Shown: one piece after another, positions 1-5,970 of the stretch
How the letters are laid out: every line of letters begins with the position of its first letter
Position numbering within the stretch: position 1 is the first letter of the stretch
Source of the DNA: Prevotellaceae bacterium UBA1720
Lineage (GTDB): Bacteria; Bacteroidota; Bacteroidia; Bacteroidales; Bacteroidaceae
Reading direction: 5' to 3'
NCBI GenBank assembly: GCA_002317475.1
Contig: DCIS01000179.1
Location: 1-6,855 of the forward strand
Length of the DNA: 6,855 nucleotides
Translations under genes and position numbers: made by a program
The notes under the pieces: model-generated
Told to the model about the DNA's origin: nothing
The model's input: the letters and a program-made list of their open reading frames with translations, nothing else
Databases searched by the model: none

Positions 1-2989
1 CGCCAGAGAGACGAAGTTCTGCGATACGCTTATTGCCATCACGGCGGATTGATATTGTTGGTTTGTCTCCACTTTGGTAGAATGCCTCATTGTTGCAGTA
101 GATGCCGCGATAGGTCTGATTTTTGCTCTTGTTTGAAGCGGCAAGAGCAGCTTCTGCAGCCACTAGTTTTGAAAGGGTCTCGTCTGGAACCTTAGCCTTC
201 CAGGAATTGCTGAGTATGTCGTATCCCTTACGCGCATTACCAATAAGCTCGTTACACTCTCGGCTGTTGTCAATGTTGTCGATGTCAATGGCATCGACCT
301 GGGCAATCACTACTTCGTAGGGAATAGATTTGATCTTGTCAGCGTATGTACTCCAGTTTTCGGCAGTTTTGTAGTTCTCCACACTGTTCTTTGGAACATA
401 GATGTTGGTTATGCGGCAATTATTGAACGCATCCTTGCCTAATGTTACATCATCACTTTCGCAAGTTAGTGTAGTTAAATTCAGACAATTGGCAAATGTG
501 TTTTCACCAATCGATTTCACAGATGCGGGAATAACAATATTCTGTATTGGCAATTGTCCATAGAAAGCATATTTGTAGATAGATGTCACATAATCAGGTA
601 TTAAGGAATTCTGGCATCCAGCAATCAATGTATTCACAGGAAGGTCACCCACCAGAGTCTTTGTAATGAGGCAGTTACCATCGCTTTTGTACGATGGGTT
701 TTCTGGGTCTACGGTGATGGAGGTAATACTGCGGCAGGATGCCAGAGCCTGTTCGCCGATGCTTGTCACACTACTTGGAATGTTGATAGAAGTTAACCTC
801 AAGCAATCATAAAAAGCCTGCTCCCCAATATTTGTTACACAGTCTGGAATAGTGACACTTGTAATTATACTGTTATAGAACGCATATTCTCCTATATTGT
901 TCACAATGCCGTCGAACGTGATTGTTCCTGTGCCATCAGCAAACTCGTGTTTTGATATCTTGACTTGAGTCTCTCCATTTTTAAACGCATTTAGATGAAG
1001 CCCCGCATAGTTATTAGTCCTTTCTATTAGTTTATCTTCTGCGGTGTAGATGATGACAGTTTTTGGGTTGTAGTTTTCAATTCGATCCTTGGCATTCTGC
1101 TGGATGTTGCCCCAGTAGAGGCTCCAGTCGCCACCATGCAGACACCTGTCTCCAAATGCTGGGACATCGACGTAGTTGATATCGGTGGTACAGATAAGGG
1201 CACGACGTGTAAGGTCGATCTGGGCATCGGCATAACCAGGAATGACCTGGCCGTCAATGAGACTGCCCAGGTTCTGTGTCTCGCTGACCCACTTGTCGTC
1301 GCATTTCCAACTCAGAGGGTTGATGACATAGTCGTTGCTGCCAATGAGCAGGCTTGGTGTCTTGGCTTCTGGGCCTTCGGTATTCCAACCGATGACTACT
1401 CCTGTAGAGGTAGCATCCTCAGCCTTCTTCAGGTGCTCATTTGCCTCAAACCAGTCCAAAGGAAGTGAGGCGCCAAGTGCATAGCAGGCCACCATACGCT
1501 TGTAGTACTCAGGATGCTCCTTCATGTAGGTATCCAGTACAGGACGCATCATGGCAGAGCCCTGCGAATGAGAGGCGAGGATGAATGGACGGTCTGTGTT
1601 GAGGTTTTCAAAGTAGTAGTCAAGAGCCGCAAACACATCATCTTTACCGGCACGCATGCGTATGTTGGTAGCCATATCTTCAGCATCCTGGCATTCGGAC
1701 AACATCACATTGATAGGTATCTGACGGTAGTAAGGAGCGTAGATGTTGCAGAAGCCTTCAAACAGTTTGGCCTGTTGCTCGTAGATAGCTGCAGCCGTCA
1801 ATTTGTCCTGCTCGCCGAAATACTCCACTTCGTTAGTGCCATTCATAACGCAGGTAGGCGGGAGATAGAATACATCCACATTCTGCTGAGGATTGTTTTT
1901 CTGCTTCAACCAGTTTTCACTCTTCGAGTAATCCATAGATACATTTGTTGGTTCAAGTTTGCTAAAACCAAGCGCAATGGCATTGTTGCTTAGAAGAGAA
2001 ACCTTCTCCCTATGTGTGAGTTTCTTGTTGCTACGAATAAAACTGACAGAACTGGCAAAGTCTTGGTAAGGATAGTCAGTTGACATTAATACATGACCTG
2101 AGGGTATTTCGTCAAGACAGCTGCGAAGAACATCGTTAGAGGAGTTACGGCTAGTGGTAATCCATACGTTATGGTCTACATAGTAACTTGGCTCGTGTTG
2201 GTGATTGCATATACCAGAACCTTGGGCATGAGAAGCGTTGACTTTGTCTTTGAAGGAAGGGAATCCTTCTCCTACATGCCCTAGGATGATCTTCAAGTTC
2301 GGGCACTCGTCAAACAATCCTCTACTCACCATTCTCGTGAAGGTGGTCAGAGCATCAGCACCAGACCCAGTGGTTTGAACATTGATGCAGTATTCAGACT
2401 CCGCACTATACTGTTCCTTGCTGGATTCGGGGTGCAGATACACAGGCATACCTAACGCCTCCAGCTTCTTGAAGATAGGCTGGTACTTTGGGTCGTCAAG
2501 GCGCTTGCCATTCATGTTTGAGCGGCATGCCCAACCATAGAGCCCCATGTTGGTGCAGCGGTCAATCTCCTGAAGGCTCCACTCCACATCCTCAGGATAA
2601 AGCGTCATCCAGCTACCAATTCTGTCTGGATACTGGGCAATAGCCTTTGCAATCGAGTCGTTTGCCTCTTTGGCAATCTGCTTGCCCATTGCAGGACCGT
2701 ATGCCTCTGCTCCTGGAGTAGATAACGACAGTTGAGCAAAATCAACACCTGCAGCGTCCATGGTTGCAATGCGGCCTGCACCCAGGTCGAGGGTGGTGTA
2801 ATAGATGGCACGTCGATCTTCTGGCAGTTCGTCTAGCGTACATCCTTCATTCTCCAGGAAATAAGCATCGAACATGGTTCTGTTACCGAAGTGGTGTTCT
2901 ATGTCCACCACCTTGTAGGTTGATTGTGCATTTGCCAAACCTATACTCATAAGTATGGTAGCAAGAGAAAAAATAAATCTTCGTTTCAT
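1..2989 (-). CDS. Exported amidohydrolase-2 / DUF3089 hydrolase / BspA-like LRR fusion protein (3' end outside window)
   Basis: A single frame of 996 codons runs without a stop from ATG at 2989 to the window edge, so the C-terminus is missing. Residues 1-21 form a Sec signal peptide (KRR, hydrophobic core, ANA before Q22). Residues 26-343 match the amidohydrolase-2 / ACMSD-like TIM barrel, closest to gamma-resorcylate and 5-carboxyvanillate decarboxylases: E31-x-H33, H186 in YLHP, H238-x-x-E241, and D305 in STDYP, spaced as in that family. Residues 352-645 match DUF3089, an alpha/beta-hydrolase family: VDVFYLPPT, NIYAPYYRQ, nucleophile elbow SHSQG with S475, and H618 as a likely catalytic histidine. 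Residues 690-889 are LRR_5/BspA-like repeats (IP-x-x-VTSIGE-x-AF) ending in the usual VPKNSVENYK cap. Residues 897-957 look helical, and a further module starts at about 960. The gene is divergent from the AraC regulator. Both enzymatic domains look complete. Substrate is unknown; export and cell-surface action are inferred. Confidence 0.9.
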   Translation of the reverse strand, partial: MKRRFIFSLATILMSIGLANAQSTYKVVDIEHHFGNRTMFDAYFLENEGCTLDELPEDRRAIYYTTLDLGAGRIATMDAAGVDFAQLSLSTPGAEAYGPAMGKQIAKEANDSIAKAIAQYPDRIGSWMTLYPEDVEWSLQEIDRCTNMGLYGWACRSNMNGKRLDDPKYQPIFKKLEALGMPVYLHPESSKEQYSAESEYCINVQTTGSGADALTTFTRMVSRGLFDECPNLKIILGHVGEGFPSFKDKVNASHAQGSGICNHQHEPSYYVDHNVWITTSRNSSNDVLRSCLDEIPSGHVLMSTDYPYQDFASSVSFIRSNKKLTHREKVSLLSNNAIALGFSKLEPTNVSMDYSKSENWLKQKNNPQQNVDVFYLPPTCVMNGTNEVEYFGEQDKLTAAAIYEQQAKLFEGFCNIYAPYYRQIPINVMLSECQDAEDMATNIRMRAGKDDVFAALDYYFENLNTDRPFILASHSQGSAMMRPVLDTYMKEHPEYYKRMVACYALGASLPLDWFEANEHLKKAEDATSTGVVIGWNTEGPEAKTPSLLIGSNDYVINPLSWKCDDKWVSETQNLGSLIDGQVIPGYADAQIDLTRRALICTTDINYVDVPAFGDRCLHGGDWSLYWGNIQQNAKDRIENYNPKTVIIYTAEDKLIERTNNYAGLHLNAFKNGETQVKISKHEFADGTGTITFDGIVNNIGEYAFYNSIITSVTIPDCVTNIGEQAFYDCLRLTSINIPSSVTSIGEQALASCRSITSITVDPENPSYKSDGNCLITKTLVGDLPVNTLIAGCQNSLIPDYVTSIYKYAFYGQLPIQNIVIPASVKSIGENTFANCLNLTTLTCESDDVTLGKDAFNNCRITNIYVPKNSVENYKTAENWSTYADKIKSIPYEVVIAQVDAIDIDNIDNSRECNELIGNARKGYDILSNSWKAKVPDETLSKLVAAEAALAASNKSKNQTYRGIYCNNEAFYQSGDKPTISIRRDGNKRIAELRLSG

Positions 2990-3054
2990 GCAAATTGTGT
3001 TATTAAGTAAATAAAAAACATTATTGTTAGGTCATGGTTGGTTGATAGCTGATG

Positions 3055-3062
3055 CAAAGGTA
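3055..3062 (-). promoter_or_regulatory. Putative Bacteroidetes -7 box for the fusion gene
   Basis: Read on the minus strand this is TACCTTTG, a full match to the Bacteroidetes TAnnTTTG -7 consensus. It lies about 65 bp upstream of the ATG at 2989, implying a leader of roughly 60 nt. No TTTG -33 box is present at the usual spacing, so the promoter would be weak or dependent on an activator. The repeat cluster further upstream would suit an activator. Confidence 0.5.
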
Positions 3063-3103
3063 AAAAGATCATGGTTGATATACTTGCCCGTTTCGGCAAA
3101 CTG

Positions 3104-3168
3104 TTTGTGGAATTCTTGACAACCATTTGTCAAAACGGGTAAACGTTTGTCAAAACAAGCTTGTTTTG
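3104..3168. promoter_or_regulatory. Candidate operator: three phased TTTGT repeats and an 18-bp palindrome
   Basis: TTTGT begins at 3104, 3126 and 3146. The last two are exact copies of TTTGTCAAAAC with a 20-bp period, and the first is degenerate. TTGACAA (3116-3122) and TTGTCAA (3127-3133) form an inverted pair with a 4-bp gap. The last direct repeat runs into CAAAACAAGCTTGTTTTG (3151-3168), a perfect palindrome. Direct half-sites about two helical turns apart are typical of AraC-family operators. The cluster sits upstream of both divergent promoters, so the adjacent AraC protein is the natural candidate to bind it. Binding is inferred. Confidence 0.5.
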
Positions 3169-3188
3169 CGTTCTCTTAGGCAGAATGG

Positions 3189-3219
3189 CTTGATGATTAC
3201 GGGAATTGGCGTAACTTTG
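3189..3219 (+). promoter_or_regulatory. Putative promoter of the AraC regulator gene
   Basis: TAACTTTG at 3212-3219 fully matches the Bacteroidetes -7 consensus TAnnTTTG. CTTG at 3189-3192, 19 bp upstream, matches the -33 TTTG box at three of four bases. Transcription would start about 15-20 nt before the ATG at 3244. The short leader is A-rich and has no Shine-Dalgarno sequence, as is usual in this phylum. Confidence 0.6.
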
Positions 3220-3243
3220 TAATAAAAAACAGACTACAAAGAT

Positions 3244-4410
3244 ATGGAATTGAATTATCTGTTACTTCTTCCTCTGACTGTCGTAATCGTATGGGTGGTG
3301 GTGTTTGTGCTGAACGAGAGATACCGTGTACTGCACGATCGGTTGTTTTTCGCGTGTGCGGTGTGTTCTGCATTGACGTACTACATTCTCATGCACTCGC
3401 TCGTAGAGGGAACTGCCAACTATTATTTCCTAGTATTTGACAATCTCGAGACCTTGCTGGGGCTCAGTATTTGTCCACTGCTGTTCCTGTATGTGCGTTC
3501 GGTGTCACGTGATGAAAAGTGGCACTGGTGGTATGTATGGCTTTTTGTGCCTGCCGTTATGGTTGCCATTGCCGGAACCGCTCTTAGCTTTGCTGTTGGT
3601 TGGGACAGAATCCTTGAAATTAGGCTTGATGGTTATCATCCGTTCACGCCAGAATGTGGAAATGTGTTGGAAAAGTTGTACTACGTGGTTAATATCCAAC
3701 TATTCGACATTACAATGGAAATAATGGCTGTGATCATGATCGCCCAATGTATCTTTCTTTTAATAAGGTATTCGCGCAAGGCAGAGTTCTACTACGCCAA
3801 TATCGAGGATGCCTCCATCGACAAGATGCGATGTTTTCTTGCATCATCAATACTAAATCTCGCCATCCTCTTCTTGCTTACTTATTTTATTCTCAATATA
3901 GTTGGCAATGAGACATGTTATCTTGTGGTTATATCTCTGAGTATCAGCTTCCTACTGTGGGTGATGGCAAAGAATGCCTATGGGATAGTGGTTGCCAAGG
4001 ACAGTCTTGAACTCATCGATACACTTTCCGTGGCAGATAATGGGGACCCCCAACTTGTAGCAAACGAACAGATAATTGAAAAACTTGAACTTTGGCTTAG
4101 CTCTGAAGAAAAGTATTACTGCCGTGAAGGAATAACACTAGCGGATATAGCCAGAGAACTTCCGGCCAATCCACGTCAGTTGTCAGCCTTCATAAATCAA
4201 AATAAGGGGATGAACTTCCGTCGCTGGATAAACACCTTGCGTATTGAGGAGGCGAAACGTCTTATCATTACCAATCCCGATGAGAAACTTACTTATATTG
4301 CAGCCCTCTGTGGCTTCGCTGATCTTGCTGCGTTCTCCAAAGCTTTTCGCATGATTGAAGACTGCAGTCCCTTAGAATACCGGGAGCAACTGAAAAAACG
4401 TATGCGATAA
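3244..4410 (+). CDS. Membrane-bound AraC-family transcriptional regulator, seven TM helices
   Basis: This 388-residue protein joins a membrane domain to a DNA-binding domain. Seven hydrophobic segments are visible at about 5-23, 34-53, 68-87, 97-118, 155-174, 198-220 and 225-243. Positive residues cluster after segments 1, 3 and 5 (R26/R28/R33, R89/K92, R175/R178/K179). By the positive-inside rule this puts the N-terminus outside and the C-terminus in the cytoplasm. The largest outside loop (about 119-154) could take part in sensing. Residues 297-384 are an AraC HTH pair: TLADIARELPANPRQLSAFI, then YIAALCGFADLAAFSKAFR and SPLEYR, the family signature. There is no receiver, kinase or periplasmic sensor domain, so it looks like a one-component membrane regulator. 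It is divergent from the fusion gene and probably controls it and itself (inferred). The ligand is unknown. The start is supported by the promoter boxes just upstream. Confidence 0.9.
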   Translation: MELNYLLLLPLTVVIVWVVVFVLNERYRVLHDRLFFACAVCSALTYYILMHSLVEGTANYYFLVFDNLETLLGLSICPLLFLYVRSVSRDEKWHWWYVWLFVPAVMVAIAGTALSFAVGWDRILEIRLDGYHPFTPECGNVLEKLYYVVNIQLFDITMEIMAVIMIAQCIFLLIRYSRKAEFYYANIEDASIDKMRCFLASSILNLAILFLLTYFILNIVGNETCYLVVISLSISFLLWVMAKNAYGIVVAKDSLELIDTLSVADNGDPQLVANEQIIEKLELWLSSEEKYYCREGITLADIARELPANPRQLSAFINQNKGMNFRRWINTLRIEEAKRLIITNPDEKLTYIAALCGFADLAAFSKAFRMIEDCSPLEYREQLKKRMR

Positions 4411-4421
4411 GGCATACAAAT

Positions 4422-4458
4422 GAGGATGTATCAGAACCATGTGTTTTGATGCACCCTC
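4422..4458 (+). repeat. Left outer hairpin of palindromic intergenic element; possible terminator of the AraC gene
   Basis: GAGGATGTATCA (4422-4433) can pair with TGATGCACCCTC (4447-4458) through a 13-nt loop, with one mismatch and one G-U pair. It starts 11 nt after the AraC stop codon. It lacks a clear T-tract, so intrinsic termination is uncertain. Stem and loop are nearly the reverse complement of the hairpin at 4698-4736. Confidence 0.7.
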
Positions 4459-4511
4459 CTTCCATTTCCCCTTCCTCGTGCGTAAGCATTTGAAATGTTA
4501 TAAAGGTAAAG

Positions 4512-4538
4512 GTTACATCTCCGTAGTAATATCGTTAT
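4512..4538 (+). repeat. Left subterminal inverted repeat
   Basis: These 27 bases, with core CTCCGTA, match the reverse complement of 4639-4665 at 22 positions. Three of the differences (4518, 4526 and 4533) would still be G-U pairs in RNA. This pairing ties the two halves of the element together beyond the outer hairpins. Confidence 0.6.
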
Positions 4539-4547
4539 GATACCATA

Positions 4548-4618
4548 GTATCCTCATCGATTGCTCATCGGTTCCTCATCGGTTGCTCATCGTTTCGATG
4601 AGCAACCGATGAGGATAC
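4548..4618. repeat. Central hairpin with 11-nt tandem repeats
   Basis: Four tandem copies of T(C/G)CTCATCGRT occupy 4551-4594; the fourth differs at its tenth base. Two reverse-complement copies follow at 4596-4615. The arm 4596-4615 pairs perfectly over 20 bp with 4573-4592 across a TTT loop. The longer arm 4596-4618 can instead pair with 4548-4570 over 23 bp with one mismatch. Two mutually exclusive hairpins are therefore possible. Confidence 0.8.
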
Positions 4619-4638
4619 ATTGAAGATACGAAGAGCTA

Positions 4639-4665
4639 ATAACAATACTATTACGGAGGTGTTAC
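4639..4665 (-). repeat. Right subterminal inverted repeat
   Basis: This is the inverted partner of 4512-4538, with TACGGAG as its core on the plus strand. It lies 32 nt inside the right outer hairpin, whereas the left copy lies 53 nt inside its hairpin. The arms have therefore diverged by insertion or deletion. Confidence 0.6.
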
Positions 4666-4697
4666 GAGTAAATGGTGGAGAAAAGGCAGTATATGAC

Positions 4698-4736
4698 CAG
4701 AGGGTGCATCAAACACTTGGTCTGATGCACCCTCTG
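4698..4736 (-). repeat. Right outer hairpin; possible terminator of the SGNH esterase gene
   Basis: CAGAGGGTGCATCA (4698-4711) and TGATGCACCCTCTG (4723-4736) form a perfect 14-bp stem with an 11-nt loop. In the SGNH transcript it begins 25 nt after the stop codon. No strong U-tract follows the stem. Read on the minus strand it closely matches the hairpin behind the AraC gene, so both convergent genes end in the same element. Confidence 0.75.
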
Positions 4737-4761
4737 TTAGACGTCTATCTTACTTTACCGA

Positions 4762-5937
4762 TTATTTCACGATGCTGGCAGCATACTTACCCATTGCCTC
4801 GTAGGCAGCAGGGGTGCCGTGCAGACCATCGTCAGAGTATTCTTTCTTTAGGGCTTTGGGATTTGTGGGATCTTGTACCAGTTTGTCGAAGTCGATGATG
4901 CCGTCCACGTCCTTGTTGGCACGTATCCAGTCGTTGATGGTGAGGCGTGCTGCCTCGCTGAAATGGGTGTAGTAGGAATTACCGAAGAAGGGAGTGATGG
5001 TGCCCAGATAGACCTTCTTGCCAGCCTTCTTGGCCTTGCTGATGAGTTCCTTGTAGGCATCCTGCAAACTACGTACCACCTCCATGTGATTGGGCTTGAA
5101 GCCGCCGATATCGTTTACGCCCTCGAAGATGACAACGCTCGTTACACCGGTCTGCTCCAGGATGTCGCGGTCGAAGCGCTTGAGGGCAGGTTCGCTCAGT
5201 CCACCACGTACCACGGCGTTGCCACCGATACCCAGGTTCAGCACAGCGGCCTTACCCTGGTAAGCCTCGGCCATGAAGTCAGTCCAACGGTTCTGTTTGT
5301 TGGTGGTGGAGCCACGTCCGTCGGTGATGCTGTTACCAAGAACTGCTACGCAGGGAGTAGGCTCGGTGGTCTGTACGTCGATGCAAGAGATGTTGTACCA
5401 GTGGTCGCACTTCTCTGAGCCAGTGAAATGAGTCTTGGGCTTTGACTCGCCGGGGATGATGTACGAGGTGGTGCGCGAACCACGGTGTGATGAGGCATTC
5501 TTGGGTGTCACCTCGCCATAGTTGATGGTTACGGCCAGACGCTGGAGGGGCTCGATGTGATACTTCAACACGTCACAGTAGATAGCTTTGCCGGGCTCGA
5601 TGGTGACGTTCTTCTTACCACCAAAAGTCAGGTACTTGGCACTCTTTACGTCAATGTCGCTGGAGTCGAGTGGGGTAGCGATGTAGACGGACTTGATCTC
5701 GACGGGCTCCTTGCTGTGGATGTTCGAGAGTTGCATACGAAGGGTCTCACCACCGATACTCAGGTGGATAATCTCACGGAGTGAACGGTTAGACAGACTG
5801 GCCTTGGGCATGTCGCCAGGTCCGGTAAACTCAACGGCTGTAGCCCAGGTGGCTGTCCAACCCTCGTCGGTGCTTTGTGCTTGTGCACTGATGGTCATGG
5901 CTGTGAGTGCCATGCCGAAAATGAATTTCTTTAACAT
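4762..5937 (-). CDS. Exported SGNH/GDSL esterase, XynE-like
   Basis: A 391-residue carbohydrate-esterase-like acylhydrolase, predicted to remove acyl groups such as acetyl from glycans. Residues 1-20 are a Sec signal peptide (LKK, hydrophobic core, AQA before Q21). Residues 27-140 form the N-terminal beta domain of the XynE-like group: TATWATA, SLREIIHLSIGGETLRMQLSN and KYLTFGG. The catalytic SGNH blocks follow in order: GNSIT with nucleophile S203, LGIGGN around 235-240, GVND with N275, and DGLH with D370 and H373. All catalytic residues are present and the length is normal for the group. It lies 33 bp after the S41 peptidase gene on the same strand, with no obvious promoter between them, so co-transcription is likely. 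XynE-like enzymes are known from a Prevotella bryantii xylanase cluster; the substrate here is not determinable. The start is fixed by the signal peptide. Confidence 0.92.
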   Translation of the reverse strand: MLKKFIFGMALTAMTISAQAQSTDEGWTATWATAVEFTGPGDMPKASLSNRSLREIIHLSIGGETLRMQLSNIHSKEPVEIKSVYIATPLDSSDIDVKSAKYLTFGGKKNVTIEPGKAIYCDVLKYHIEPLQRLAVTINYGEVTPKNASSHRGSRTTSYIIPGESKPKTHFTGSEKCDHWYNISCIDVQTTEPTPCVAVLGNSITDGRGSTTNKQNRWTDFMAEAYQGKAAVLNLGIGGNAVVRGGLSEPALKRFDRDILEQTGVTSVVIFEGVNDIGGFKPNHMEVVRSLQDAYKELISKAKKAGKKVYLGTITPFFGNSYYTHFSEAARLTINDWIRANKDVDGIIDFDKLVQDPTNPKALKKEYSDDGLHGTPAAYEAMGKYAASIVK

Positions 5938-5970
5938 GATAAGTGTTTATTTATGATGAGTATTTGTTTG

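Larger units (their letters stand above)
4422..4736. repeat. ~315-bp imperfect palindromic (MITE- or REP-like) element between convergent genes
   Basis: Matching sequences occur in inverted order on both sides of a centre near 4594: the outer hairpins (4422-4458 and 4698-4736), a 27-bp subterminal inverted repeat (4512-4538 and 4639-4665, 22 of 27 matching), and the central hairpin (4548-4618). The stretches between these blocks differ in length and sequence. The element fills the gap from 11 nt after the AraC stop to 25 nt before the stop of the SGNH gene. No target-site duplication or transposase is visible. No convincing protein-coding gene lies inside it. Confidence 0.65.

Noticed and set aside
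1514..1993. 159-codon and neighbouring 110-codon (1136-1468) plus-strand frames
   Set aside because: Both are antisense to the fusion gene in its DUF3089 part. The minus-strand frame carries clear family motifs through the same bases.
4422..4458. Strong rho-independent terminator
   Set aside because: The hairpin is present, but no run of Ts follows the stem, so termination is only a possibility.
4548..4618. CRISPR array
   Set aside because: The repeat units are 11 nt, contiguous and without spacers, and no cas genes are visible.
4441..4716. Classical insertion sequence with target-site duplication
   Set aside because: The inverted ends look transposon-like, but there is no transposase and the flanks show no direct duplication. 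Only a MITE- or REP-like description is supportable.
4620..4898. 92-codon plus-strand frame starting in the palindromic element
   Set aside because: It crosses the right hairpin and the 3' end of the SGNH gene and shows no protein-like features.
4873..5418. 181-codon open frame on the plus strand
   Set aside because: It lies antisense inside the SGNH esterase gene, whose motifs are complete. The plus-strand translation has no recognisable domain.
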